Of a DNA stretch of 64,000 nucleotides, positions 1 to 12,587 are shown one piece after another (position 1 is the first letter of the stretch; every line of letters begins with the position of its first letter). Position numbers and translations under genes: made by a program. The notes under the pieces are model-generated. The model was not told the origin of the DNA and did not search any database. It was given only the letters and a program-made list of their open reading frames with translations. This DNA is from Toxorhynchites rutilus septentrionalis (Eukaryota; Arthropoda; Insecta; Diptera; Culicidae). The DNA lies in contig NC_073745.1 in assembly GCF_029784135.1 (NCBI RefSeq), forward strand, positions 53,148,285 through 53,212,284, read 5' to 3'.

Positions 1-2385
1 TTATATATAGATTGTAACGTGTTTGAATGTTTCAACGATCTATAAAATTAATCGAATGTGATCAACAACGCAGATCGAATGAACAGATTTGAACGAAAAT
101 GTGTATAATGTTTCTTGATTCAATGTACTGATATGTTTGGTCTCCTAAAAGTTAAACGTAAAGTGAAAAAAGTAATATATTTTTTTCGTATAGTAGAAAA
201 ATGAAATGAAGAAAATCTGTATCAATTTCGTTCGATTGTTGTCTCGGTGGAAAATACGCGCTTGTCGTTTTGTAGCGCAATTTTTCGTCGTTTTCATTCG
301 ATAGAATATTCACATCGGTATTCTGAATTTAAAATACAGATATATTTCGTCCATATTCACAGACTTGCGAATTTATTTAATGTTTTACATCGAATTTCAG
401 AACTTAACATTAATATGAACATTGTGTGTTTTGCTCTGCTGAGACGAATATGGTACTGCCGAACGATTGCCAGATTCAATGTCTGCATTGTTGATTTCTG
501 TGGATGATTGTCTGCCGTTGAGGCAATCTTTAGGTAAACGCCTTGTACTTATTACATCCGCCATGAAAGGCGTTAAAAGTTTCAGATCCACGCATGAATT
601 ATGTTTGTGGTTACAATATCGAACAGTCACCCATATCCCAGAATCCGATTGGTTTGAAACTCGACTTCACGATTCGATCGAAATCATCTTTTGTATTCTT
701 AAATCCATTCCTTTCAAAATCATTAGTTCTATGTAAATGTGGCAACCTTGCAAAACAAACGTCAAAATGATTTATCCATATTTGTGGCATAATTTACTCT
801 CTATCAGATTGGCAGTCCCGGAAAGAAATTCAAATTGATTTTAACAATTATTAATTGAAAATTATTACTCGATGTCGTTTGAATACATAGAAGATACAGT
901 CCTGACCCTAACTTAACTTTTTTTCTATGGATTTCCTTGCATTTTCACCAAAACTTCATCTATAATATAAAGTCATCATCAGACACGATTTTCGTTCAAG
1001 ATTTTCCTCACTTACAGAGTGTGTATTACCTTTTTACATAGAACACATTTGATATATAGAGCTAATTTTTAATTTAAATGTTTTGTTTTGAAAGCGTATT
1101 TGTTCCATCCGAAAATCCATAACCATTTTTGGTTCACATAAATGCTCAATGTCGGCTATGTCGAATTGTATGGCAAGGTTACCAGATTTGCACAACTCGA
1201 TTGGTTTTGAGTCGAACGGATAACAGAATGCAAAATTGCAATCCGTTCGGGTAATTCTGATTCGATCGGATTTCAGAATACGGGTTTGGAGTTGGTCAGT
1301 AGACAGATCTGGAATTTCTAAGGAAATGACATTATAGATATCCTCAAGGCCTATCGATTCTGTCGACTAACCAAACTAAAAACGTTTGTGTGAGGTAATC
1401 CTCGTGTCTTCCATTCAACCGAATACATTCAGCAATATTTTTGACCGAACCCGACATGACTTAATTTTTTGTTTGAACACATGCTCTTTACCTTCGCGCA
1501 TATGTCGATCATAAACTGTTTGGACAGCTCATGAAATCCTAGAATGGCGTTGTCCTGATCATATAGAATCAGCATATGTTTAATGTTTATGCAATATCCG
1601 TCTTGCCTTATCAGAACAGCTGTGGGATTTTTCTTCTAAGAGACCTTTCTGACTTGCATTATAGTCACACATGTTCCTGAGCTAGTCACTTAGAATACAT
1701 TCAAGACGTATTGCTTGGCAAAGAAATCTCAACCAAGTACTACTAAAAATTATGCAAGTAATACTACGATGATAAGGCGAACGTTGGGAACGTTAATGCT
1801 GTTGAAGAAGAACATGGAGAGAGTCGTATGAAGGACATCGTTTAACGATGAATTCCAGATTATTGTTTTTCTTTGAATCACAATTTCTCGCGTCACCATC
1901 TATGACTCAGTCGCTGTCGCTATCTATGATACTAGCAATGCTTGCACATTGAATTTACATACGTGTTCTCCAGCAGGTGTTTTATCAGAATTGATGCCAA
2001 TAGCGTGATTGTAATTTTGTGAACAAGTGTTATTTGAAGTATATCAATAATTCGTTTTCAGAGTGATGTTACTGGCGAATGTTTGGATGAAAGTTTGATG
2101 TAGCGGGCTTAGTGATTAAACCAAGAGAGGAACGAAGACTGTTGTTTGCATATTCGAGCTGTATCAAACATCGCAAACCATTTTCGAAGCCTACATATAA
2201 GTTTGAACCGCATATATCGTCCCGCTCTACTATAGCGAAACCCACTGCACATACAAGTGCAAAGCAATTAATGATACAAAAAAAAATAACGTCATCATTC
2301 GGTCACTATTTGCGAAGAGCAACGAATGGGAAAAGAGAGCGGTGTTGCTAGTAAAACTATGCGGTTTATATGAATATACATTAGG
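1..2385. other. AT-rich stretch without recognised gene
   Basis: I see no open frame with recognisable protein content, no clear terminal repeats and no RNA gene here. The short open frames between 247 and 736 overlap on opposite strands and have no family features, so I treat them as chance. Confidence 0.5.
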
Positions 2386-2390
2386 GTGCC

Positions 2391-3105
2391 AATGAAAATG
2401 GTCATCTCGAGTTTCAAAAAGTTATCCCATAAAAAATGTTCACCACCTCGAAAAAATACCCTATGCAAAATATCTGTTCAATCGGACTTAAGGGAGAGTG
2501 ACGCAAAGCTGTCAAAGTTTGAGTTTTTTGAAAATCGAAAAATCACCCACGGGGGGAGTAAAGCAAATCGGGGTTTTCGAAAAAAAAAAGTTGATGCCAA
2601 ATGTCTTAAAATGGCATGAAACGTCGTCTAGTGTCATCTCAAAAATTTTTGTTTGTCAAAAATCGGCACTCTGGGACTTTTTTTTCGGGCATGCGAAACG
2701 AAAAGTATGGTTTAGGGTGCCAATAAAAACAGTTATTCGATTTTTCATCCGGAACTTGCTACGAAATGTTGATTTGCACAATAATATACCCTATGCAAAA
2801 TATTAGCTCATTCGAACTTCATTTACTGGTGTCACAAACGTTAAAATTTGAGTTTTTTTGAAGAACGAAAAATCACCGAAAATCGGTTTTGACAAATTTA
2901 GTTGGATGCCAAATGTTCTAAAATTGCCTTACTCGTCGAGATTTACAGTTATCTAAAAAAAAAATTGTCAAAAAAAATGTTTTTTTTGCAGTTGGTCGTT
3001 TTTCCGTCTGAAAAATTGATTTTTGAAAAAAAAAGTCCCAGAGTACCGATTTTTGACAAAAAAAATTATTTTGACCGCTTTACGCTACTCTCCCTTAAGT
3101 CCCCG
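2391..3105. repeat. Tandem ~320-bp repeat with inverted sub-blocks
   Basis: Two related units begin with GGGTGCCAAT at 2391 and 2713, about 322 bp apart. They share blocks such as CCCTATGCAAAATAT, GATGCCAAATGT and the ACGAAAAATCACC or TCGAAAAATCACC region. The block also contains inverted copies: ACTTAAGGGAGAGT near 2486 faces its complement at 3087-3100, and the stretch reading CTCTGGGACTTTTTTT near 2670 faces AAAAAAAGTCCCAGAG near 3035. Short open frames here are low-complexity Lys/Phe strings from A and T runs and are not genes. It may be a decayed TIR element or a minisatellite; the family is not recognised. Confidence 0.6.
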
Positions 3106-3651
3106 TCCCTTAGCCTATATCGAGCTAAATAATCATATAGTTTGCACTCTCTGAGACTTAAAAATCAGGATCTGCTATATTAGATGAATATGAATCATTC
3201 GCTTTGCGTAGTCCGTACGATCCTGCTGTTTCATGATGCATGGAGAGGTCGATATGCATATGTTAGAGGCAAAGAAGAAAATAAACTTTCTGCACCGAAA
3301 GCGTATATGATGGTTTTGCTTGCGTGTCGGTGTATCATGAAGTGCGAACCGATGCAGAGTTTACTCGTTCTCTTTTGTGTCGTGATTTGCAGCACGTAAC
3401 AACAAAAGAATGCCGCTGGGAGAAATGATTCGTGTATGATCATATTTGAACGAACGAAAGCAATTTTTTCAGTGAATGGATCATTTGGCAAACACTGCTA
3501 ATAGTTATTAAACATATAGTAATCGGTATCCTAGCGCTTTCGTATATAGTTTACAAACTATTCTACCAAGTATTTTTTGTGCATAATTTCATCAAAATCG
3601 CTCGAGTCATTCCGGAGGAGTTCGACCACGAACATCGTGACACGAGATGTT

Positions 3652-3654
<3 letters not shown>

Positions 3655-3724
<70 letters not shown>
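3655..3724. repeat. (AT)n microsatellite
   Basis: About 70 bp of alternating A and T. The Ile-Tyr open frame on the minus strand is an artefact of it. Confidence 0.95.
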
Positions 3725-3728
<4 letters not shown>

Positions 3729-4169
3729 TGACCACTTGGTATAATGTAGTTTGGACCTGGATTCTCCGGGATTTTTTATCGTTTCTCTTTTTCAACTAGC
3801 GGCGTACTTGGGACTCCAGATTAAGCAGACTAATAAGCCGAGCAGGATTCTGTCTCCGCGATGAACGGAACGCGAGTCAATAAGGATCATCTGAACGATA
3901 CTGCCTGTCATCGCAGTGTCTCACAGCGTCCTTCACACCCAGCTACTTCCATAATGTACTACTAAATGAGAACAAACGGTGGCCTACCCGCTGCATATCG
4001 AGTTACAGCTATATCCGGCTTGTATCTAGTGATGTGCGATTTTTAAAATTGGTCGTTCAATTAATCGAATATTTTTGTACTCAACTAATCGACTCAAAAT
4101 ATTTGATAAATAGATAATTGTAGTTTCTAGGATTGAAAAATTAGAATACAAAACCTTTTACTCAGTGGA

Positions 4170-4600
4170 ATAAATTATATAATAAAATAAGTAATAAAAA
4201 CTTTTTGAGGTCAACGGTTTCTTTGTGATTAAACATAATAATAATACAGATAATGTACTAAAAGCTAGAAAATAATTAGGCAAGTAGCAGTTAGCAGTTA
4301 TCATACCTCTTCCTTCATTAATCAAAAACATTGATGAGACTAAAATTCAATAATAATAAATGAAAAAATAATGAAACCATTAAATGCGGATGATGGCAGT
4401 CCAACGTGCCCCATGATTTTATTTTAGTCTCATCAATGTTTTTGATTAATGAAGAAAGGGGTATGATAACTGCTAACTGCTACTTGCCTTATTATTTTCT
4501 AGCCTTTAGTACGTTATCTGTATTATTGTTATGTTTAATCACAAAGAAACCGTTTACCTTAAAAAGTTATTTTTGATTATTTTATTTTATAAGTTTTATA
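4170..4600. repeat. Foldback element: inverted repeat with ~175-bp arms
   Basis: The left arm (about 4170-4346) and right arm (about 4421-4600) are near-perfect reverse complements separated by about 74 bp. Matching blocks include AGCAGTTAGCAGTTATCAT on the left against ATGATAACTGCTAACTGCT on the right, and TTTCTTTGTGATTAAACATA against TATGTTTAATCACAAAGAAA. The transcript could form a very long hairpin. A further copy in right-arm orientation, without its partner, lies at about 5622-5800. No coding capacity is seen; this is either a foldback/MITE-type element or an inverted duplication. Confidence 0.85.
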
Positions 4601-4689
4601 AGCAAATTTCTCTAATAAAATCATTCAACTTTTTTTGAATTTTTTATTTCTTACCTCATTTTGCTCAAAATATTTTTATGATGTACTGT

Positions 4690-6485
4690 ATTCTGTTAGT
4701 CAAATCATTTCATTTAATACCGACATTGAAGGGATTGCAAGGATAAATGGTACGTAACCCACAGACATTCAAATATACATACAAACAGGTCAAGCTGAAT
4801 GACACCATTTAAAAAAGTAATTGGTTTTTTGGGGACGGCAGCCATCTTGGATTTGGATTTTTTATAATCTACTACGTAATAAAAGTCCTTTCATTTGATA
4901 CCCATATTGATGGAGTATTGAAGAAAAAATATTCACCCTTTCACCGTTTTGCTGTGGTGGTCATTTTGGATTTGCATTTTTCATAAACAACTGTATTCTA
5001 CTAGTCGAGCCCTTTCATTTGATACCCATATTGATGGGGTTTTGGAAAAACCCACATTGATGAGGTTTTGAGAAAATATGCAATCCACCATTTTGTAGCG
5101 GCCGTCATCTTGGATTTTGAAGATCATGAAATACACAGTTTTATAGTTTGTTCAGAGATAAAGGTGTGTTCCAAATTTCAGATCAATCGGTCAACAGGCC
5201 AAATTTCTATAAGCGCTACAGACAAACGTGTTACAGGGCAAGCTAAATAAAACCGTTTAAAAACAAATAGAATGCATTGTGCCGTTTAGAAGAGCTGGAA
5301 ATATGCGAAAACTCTAGAAAGGTACATTTTAACGTTGAATCGTTTCGGAAGAAGAGACTAATACTATACAAGGTGACGATGCGCATTTGTCAGCGATACC
5401 GGACCTCAAGTATGTTGAACACATTTCACTCAACAGCTTTAGTGGTTTATAGTTTTTTGAAGCGAGCACAGTGTTTGAGTACTGTTTTATTTCGATAGAA
5501 ATTCCTCCGGCGATGACATTGCTTTTCACCACCATTGATTTGTAAGTCACCCTCAACCCTCATTCCCTAAGTCACCCTCACCCTCATTCATAAATTGACC
5601 AATAAGGGGCTTGAAGGAATGGGTTTGATACCTACTAACTGCTATTTGCCTAATTATTCTCTAGCTTATAGTACATTATCTGTATTATTATTACGTTTAA
5701 TCACAATGAAACCGTTTAACTCAAAAAGATGTTTTTACTTATTTTATTTTCTAGTTTTTAGTACATTACCCGTATTATTATTATATTTCTCTATAATGAA
5801 ACCATACATATTTTTTAAATTTTTTTTAATACTTAATTTTTTGGAATGTTTTCATGATGTACTGATTCCTGTGACCGTTTTAGATTTATGTCATTCATAA
5901 TGTAGTGTGTTCTTCATGTCAGCCATTTTATAGCGGTGGTCAAATTGAGTTTTCGATATTATGGAATACAAATAATTATAATGACAACATAAATAAAGGC
6001 GCTGACTTAATTTCAGAGCAAACAATCAAAAGATATGAGATCTTTCATTTGATATATATACGGGAGTTAAAAAAAAGGAATTGGCCATTTGTTGAATGCC
6101 GCCATCTTTGATTTGCGTTTTTCATAAATAACTTTGTTCTGCTAGACAAGTCCTTTCATTTGATACCCATACTGATGAGGTTGAGAAAATATGTAATCCG
6201 CCATTTTGTAGCGGTCGCCATCTTGAATTTGCATTCTTCGTAAATAACTTTGTTCTGCTAGACAAGTCCTTTCATTTGATACCTATATAGATGAAGCTTT
6301 GAGAAAATATGAAATCCGCTATTTTGTAGCGGCCGCCACCTTGGATTTTCAAGATCATGGAATACGCAGTTTTATAATGACTGCAGAGATAAAGCTGTGT
6401 TCCAAATTTCAGATCAAACGGTCAACAGGGAGGGGGTCAAATTTGTATTGATGTGGGACAGCGCTACAGACAAAGTTACAAAGTT
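4690..6485. repeat. Dispersed repeat block, several diverged units
   Basis: Units recur around CCTTTCATTTGATACCCATA (near 4890, 5008 and 6150), then CCATTTTGTAGCGG and CATCTTGGATTT. The longer units end with TTCCAAATTTCAGATCAA, a GCGCTACAGACAAA block and a polyA-like AAACCGTTTAAA. A right-arm copy of the neighbouring foldback lies at 5622-5800 inside the block. A reverse-oriented unit of the same family is at 57880-58175. No protein is encoded. The family name is not known to me; it may be the tail of a retroelement or a non-autonomous element. Confidence 0.65.
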
Positions 6486-6493
6486 CCCACGTA

Positions 6494-6810
6494 GGGGAAA
6501 TGAGGTTAAAATGAACAGGGTGGGTAAAATGAACCAATGCTCAAACTTGCTCAAACTTCGATAACTTAACTAAAAACTAATTGATACTTCTTGATTATCC
6601 TATTCTTAGAACATTTGAAGCTATTTAAGACACCTTGTTATGAAATGCGAAAAATAAAAAATAAAACCGAAATTTCTTGTTGTTTGGAGCAAAATGAGCC
6701 ACCACCGGATAACGACTTACAATGTTATGTTTTCTGAAGCTGATACGCCTTATCACATGCTGCTATTCAAGGGGCCCTTTTGTTACTTTGACCCTGGTAA
6801 AATATTCCAG
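6494..6810. repeat. Possible one-ended 'echo' TIR element
   Basis: The sequence after TA at 6492-6493 begins GGGGAAATGAGGTTAAAATG and then repeats variants of its own phrase (GGGTAAAATGAACC near 6521, GCAAAATGAGCC near 6690). This is the layout of the complete elements at 19991, 46534 and 52102. I could not find a matching right terminus, so the extent is a guess. Confidence 0.3.
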
Positions 6811-7287
6811 CCCAACCTCAATATGTGAGCGATATGTGTTTCTTACTATGTTTTTGAACGTATGAGAAAATTCTAATTACTACTCTAGGTGAATAGGTCC
6901 AGATTATTTTACACATATACCTACTTTCTCAATAATGATTTGAATAAATTCAGACATGAAACAACGTATAAATCTAACCCATTTAGCTTTAGTGTAGTTG
7001 ATAGAAACATGCAAGTTTATTATGTATTTTTTGTATAAAATCAAGAATAACACGAAGTAGCGAAGTTTTTGAATTAGAGCCAGTTTAAGGCAAACAGAGC
7101 CCGAAACAGAGAAAAAGTTCAATAATTCTGTCATTGTTGTAGTTCAAACATATGCGTAGAAGGATTTTTTTCATCAAATGTGATCCGATCCCGAAGGAAT
7201 TCGGATTTTTTATATTGGAAAGGTATTTTATGGCTTTAAAGGGATGAATCAAAATTTAAATTCTTTTATATTCAAAAAACGATAAAT

Positions 7288-7900
7288 CTATATATAAAAA
7301 ATGGATTTCTGTCTGTCTGTCTTTCTTAGTCTTATGGACTCGGAAACGACTGTACCGATTGACATGTAAATTGGTATGTAGGGGTTTTTTGGGGCCGGGA
7401 AAGGTTCTTATAATAGTTTGAGACCCCTCCCCCCTCTCTGGGGGTGCTGCCGTACAAATGAAACAAAATTTTCTGCATAACTCGATAACTAATCAAGCAA
7501 ACGGAACCATGTGAGAATTTTTGTGTACGAGAAATGTTTCTTTGATGGTTTGACATACCTCTCGCCTCTGGAAGAAGAAGGAGGCTCCCATAAAAATACT
7601 ACACGTACCAACCATTTTAACAACTAAACACGACAATTAAAAATTTTCGGAAAAATCTGAAGAAAAATAGAAAAAATTGGAAAATCGAATTCCCAAATGT
7701 CCTACAATTACTTCGTGATAAGCGTTTTTAGTTCATTTGATGTTTGCGCTAACGAAATTGATCTTTGTTCGAAAGTGGAAATGGATTTTCAGGTGAAAAA
7801 ACGCACTGCTATATCTTCTAACTATATAAACAAAAATGAATCGCCAAATGTGTTTGTATGCGCAAAACTCGAGAAAATAAAACTCTATTAAAGGAATGGC
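7288..7900. repeat. Helentron-like (HINE-type) dispersed repeat, copy 1
   Basis: Starts with a TATATAAAAAATGGATTTCT stretch and a short GTCT microsatellite, then a GC-rich spacer (ACCCCTCCCCCCTCTCTGGG), a block containing CTGCATAACTCGATAACTAA and a conserved tail near 7736-7850 (ATTTGATGTTTGCGCTAACG). The tail and the CATAACTCGA block recur at 14600-15080. The opening resembles DINE/HINE-type non-autonomous Helentron repeats of insects, which is from general knowledge and not proved here. The short open frames inside it are not genes. Confidence 0.45.
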
Positions 7901-8176
7901 CGAGAAAACTCGGCTTTCCTCTACATTTTTGTTATGACAATATTCTAGTGACCGAAATCTAACAAGCATATGTTCGTAAAACCGAACAGTTATCATAGAT
8001 CAGAACTATCTACTTTAAGTCGTAGATGTAGCAGACCGTACAGAAATGGAGAAAAAAGAACAATGGAGTCAGACAATGAAATCTTTTAATCGTCACTACA
8101 CGAATAAACATTACTGTTATAAAGGGCATGATCTATTTGCATTCCAACACGTTTGGTTTGAGTTTGACTCTCTTAC

Positions 8177-9199
8177 CTGTGTATGAACTGTAAACAAGCT
8201 CATCCCCGGCGATGCTGTCCTCCTCCATGACTACGTCATACCGCTCACTGTAGAATCCTTCCTCATCTTCATTTTCCACGTCCAACTCGTCCGCTTCCAG
8301 TTCATCGTCCATCACATCCTCTTCTTCCTCCTCGTCCTCTTCCTGACCATCAACATCTTCATCCTCCACATCGTCGTCATCGTCCAGTTCATCATGGATC
8401 ATATGCTCCTTAAGTGGACTGACGATTTCGGGACCGCATTCGTGACAGTCCTCCAAATCTCCCGGAACGTAGTAAAACTTGGATTGAATTGGCTCCCCAG
8501 CCGGCGATGGAGGTATCTCCGATTCCGAGGTCGGATCTAGCACCTGTCTGCGGAGAGGAAAAAAAATTAGATCAATCACGCAGTTTCAATTGTACACGTG
8601 CCTGCACGGGTAAGTGTATAATTGCTAGCTTATATAATCACGTACAAACAACTATTTCCCGCCGCGGGTTAAGGAATGCAGTTGATGGCTACTGGAATAT
8701 GCAACCCAGTTAGGTCACATTTGAATACCACACAACGGAACGAGTAAAAAAACTGCGTGTATCATCTGCACACGAGCCGCACGAATGCTTTCAATAGGGG
8801 GAAGCAGCATCCAATTTAAATTAGCATAGATCAGTTTGATTGCGAACAAAACAAATAAGCTGATAATAACAAGTTCCACACGCAAAGGAAAATGACGAAC
8901 GAAGCGCCTCGTGGGCAGAAACTATTTCCATGTCTTGTCACGTGTATAATGAAAATTCCAAACACTCACCTCCTTATGTAGACATAATTCTCCAAATCCC
9001 ACGGATCGACGTACCGTCGGCTGAAGATTTTATCCGTCATTCCAAGGGTGTCAATTACGCTCGGTCTCCGCATGGGCACCGGTAGCGGTCGCATGCAGTC
9101 CGACTCTTCAGCCGAGTCAAATTCTTTGGGCGAGTAGTAGATCGAATCCACCGATCTGCGTGGATACGCGAAGTTCTCGAATCCTGCGTAAGCCGGCAT
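8177..9199 (-). CDS. Two coding exons of an unrecognised acidic protein (partial host gene)
   Basis: This is the only stretch that reads like a spliced cellular gene. Exon A runs 9199-8970: ATG at 9199 with ACACA before it, 76 codons plus two bases, and a donor reading GAG/GTGAGT. Exon B starts at 8547 after a pyrimidine tract ending CCGCAG. Joining them keeps the frame (...YVYIRRQVLDP...). Exon A is rich in Arg, Tyr and Pro. Exon B carries a CHEC motif and then a long Asp/Glu-rich, probably disordered run. A near-consensus donor (CAG/GTAAGA) ends exon B at 8177, so I expect more exons at lower coordinates. If it is unused, translation reaches a TAG at 8133, giving 214 aa. No domain is recognised; no signal peptide or membrane segment is visible. 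Start choice: an in-frame GTG upstream is not credible in an animal gene. Confidence 0.65.
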
Positions 9200-9229
9200 T
9201 GTGTCTTCTATTTTCACTTCCTAGTTGGA

Positions 9230-11270
9230 CGAGTTTGTTACCGATTTCGGTTAGCTTTACTCCGTTAGTTCAGCCTCCTTATTTTCGCTTACTCCTCCAA
9301 CTCGTTCTTGTTGACCAATGAATAGTTTACATATTCCTAAGCCGGTTGAGTATTACACTGCCACCGTTTTGGCCACACACTCCTCAAATGTCCATGAACT
9401 TCAGGCAAATGTGTTTGGACCGCTGGAACACAGAAGAGAGAGAAAAAAATGGAGAAATGATAATTAGCTGTTGCTATTATCCAACGTTTGAGTTTATCTC
9501 ATTGCTGGGAATTCATCGCGCAACGTACGGAACGCGGCTTTCGGAAAATACGGCGACAGCACTGCTGCAACGATAATGTAACACGAGAAATGCGCATTAG
9601 CGGAACAAAATGTTCCGGCATATGATGGAACTGAGAGAAAGACTCAGCATTCGTAACAGTTGGGACGGAGGTAAATAAATGAATAGAAAGACAAACATAA
9701 AGGTTGGGTGGCTTGAGCTGCCGCCAGAGATGGTGGTCGGGTGGGAATCATTTGGTTTCAGAAGTCGGATTTTATTTGGGGGGTTTCGAAGATACCTAAA
9801 TCATGAACCGTGGGAATAGAGCAGAGTTATGTACACCGAAAAGCTTGTTATTGTGTGTTGTAATCCCGCAAGGGATCAGAGTAACGAAAAAACGACCATC
9901 TCGTTTGATTTTAATTATGGCTTAAATTGATATAAAGGCCTTAGCACATTGCACATTGTTCTTGAGTGTAAATTTATTAACTTCTAATAATTATCGTGCA
10001 CATGTCGGTCACATATCGAGTTAATTCGATCCAGAATCTCGTTCGTATAATCTCGATGATTTATATCGTGGTAGCAAATCCATTTGCAAAAAGGAAGAAC
10101 CATGAGCTTGAGCTTGGGTAGTACAATGTACAATTCGTAGTTGCTCCCCGTAATTGACCTGAACCTGCCAAATTGCACAAAGAACACGCTGAATGACGCT
10201 TGGGAGTAGCAAACCATTCTCATTACGCAAATTCCGATGATTTGAGCTTCAATTAGTCAATAACGACGTCGGCCACGTCCTTACAGTCACCAGGGTAAGG
10301 GAAGGAATGTTAGTATGATATTCGCCGCCCGGAGGACAGAAGGATAGTAAGAATCAGGATTCACTGAGGTAAGTTCTTCTTCTTCTTCAATGGCACTAAC
10401 GTTCCTAGAGGAACTCCGCCGTCTCAACGTAGTATTACTTGCGTCATTTTTATTAGTACTTAGTTGAGATTTCTATGCCAAATAACACGCCTTGAATGCA
10501 TTCTGAGTGGCAAGTTCTAGAATACGCGTGATCACAGTGCAAGTCGGAGGAAATTTCTTTGACGAAAAAGTCCCCCGGCATGTTAGTTATGACGCTAACC
10601 ACTCGGCCAAGGGAGCACCTGAGGTAAGTGGTATGGTTATATAAACGCGAACTATCAACCACTCGACGGAACGAAAATCCGAGATCGAGAACGAGATTAA
10701 TTGGACCGGCTAAATATGCTATTATTTATCGCACATATTGTTCATCATAATCCAATCGCGATGGCGAAAAAATAACTGTTGGAAACCTGAGAAGGTAACC
10801 GAGAGAACTCCTCTACACCATTCGGATCGTCCGTATATTCCGTTATTCATTGCGCGTAATCTGGTAGCGACAATCACGACGGAAGAGAGTTATTCGTGGG
10901 AAACCTGAGAAGCTCACCCAGAGAACTTCTCTAAAACCAATCGACCTGGCGAAATGTTCCGTTTTTATCAAACTTCAATCACGACAAATAATCCCAATAA
11001 TTTATTAAACAAAAAGGTGACAGATTATAGCTGGATTGATGTGGTACATTTCTATGGTTTGCGAGATTGAAAAGAAGAAAAAAAAGTGTTTTTTCCGTTT
11101 AGTATTGAGATAATTACATTTTACGTCAGCGACACATATTCTGGGACACGTTGTATAATGCTATGAAGCCTTGCCAATTGTCGTATACAGCGCAGTTGTG
11201 AACAATACAGCTGATTTCCGAGACCACATACTCGACCATGGCCCGCCCGGCCGACTCTTCTGGTAGACCC
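9230..11270. other. Non-coding stretch upstream of the host exons
   Basis: No recognisable protein or RNA gene. It contains a short GAA/CTT-rich run near 10376-10392 and a tandem duplication (separate entry). It may include introns or 5' sequence of the minus-strand gene, but no convincing upstream exon is visible. Confidence 0.4.
10760..10960. repeat. Two tandem ~120-bp units
   Basis: GGAAACCTGAGAAG followed by an ACC-GAGAGAACTcCTCTA block occurs near 10780 and again near 10899, spaced about 119 bp, with diverged flanks. No coding content. Confidence 0.6.
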
Positions 11271-11281
11271 ATCTGATATTA

Positions 11282-11538
11282 CAGTAAAACCCCGAATATC
11301 CACGAAAGCGAGATCCATAGTAAATATATAAGGAATTTGTTAGTGAATGACAAGCTCATGCTCTTTTGTTTTGGTCATGGCTTTCACATTATCTGGCCAC
11401 TAGTGTACAAGACCTTATAATGATGTATGTATTAATAAAACATAGTTCCCATGCTATTTTGTTTTCGTGTTTGCACCTCATTTTTAGTCCGTTATTGCGT
11501 TATCCGCGATTTTCGTTATGCGCGGTGACTTTGCCAGA
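11282..11538. repeat. Possible small pogo/Tigger-like TIR element
   Basis: After a TA, the sequence begins CAGTAAAACCCCGAATATCC. The opposite end near 11490-11538 has GTTATCCGCGATTTTCG and GTTATGCGCGGTGACTTTGC, echoing the left phrase in inverted form. The match is only moderate and no clean right TA is visible. It resembles the better-supported element at 58558-59060. Confidence 0.3.
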
Positions 11539-12587
11539 CAATCGGGGTCAGGGCTCTGCATAGTCATAGTCAACTGAGGATAGTCAGCTGACTATCCGAC
11601 TGACTATATCCGTATTCAGTTTGTAATGACTTTTGGCTTCTTCACGCAGTTTCTCCGCCTAAACGACTAAATAGATAGTCGGGCGTTTAGTCGCTATCTC
11701 CCTCTACCGACTCGACTATATCATTTCATTCATCCCAGTCAAATTGTCCTCATTGCATTTTGAAGTGACCTCCTCTCTTTCGTTCCTCTCTTTCTCTCTC
11801 CCATGTACGTATGCATGCATCGATATTTGAGTTCAACGTGGTTCGACATACGCCACAGGTGAGCTAGATTATTTTGTATCGTACACGAAAATTACTCACA
11901 CGTATAAAATAACGTGCAGTGTATGTGCGCTATTTTGCACGCCATTTACTAATACTAACGCAAGGACCTTTATAGCATACTTGACAAATGTCTAACTTCG
12001 TTGGTTTGAGTTCACGATGAGTAGACAATAAACCGACCATTGATGGGGTAACTTCTTTCTTGCATCAGAAATCATGTTTTCGTTCCTCTTCATATGGACG
12101 TAAAAATAAGATTGCGTACGCGGGTATAAATTTCTTTCGTAGGGTAGTAGAAATGTGGATTGAAGTCAGTTCAATGAAGAGGCAGGTTTGTATTCATTAG
12201 TCGAGACCGTTAGAATAACCACTGACTGGACTCGTTCACCAGTCATCCTCGCTAGTCAATTCATTTTCAAGTCAAGTCTCGCGTAACTTTTGAAAAGGTC
12301 CAATGTAACATTTTCGCCAACTCGAGAAAAACGTAGTTGAAGACCCGAACATTATTTCGCGAATTGTCTTAAAAGCTATCAATCTTTATCACTGTTTTCA
12401 CCACTAGCTGTCAAGAATAACTCCGTAAAACCAATCGTAACTATTGTTCCGTGATTTGAGATTAAGGCTGAAGCCTCGGAACGAAAAATGTTACATTGGA
12501 CGTTTTGACTGCTCCTCGTTTGCACATTGGACATATTACGTTGCACTATAAAAATTTGAAACTAACTAATAAACAACAATCCAAATA

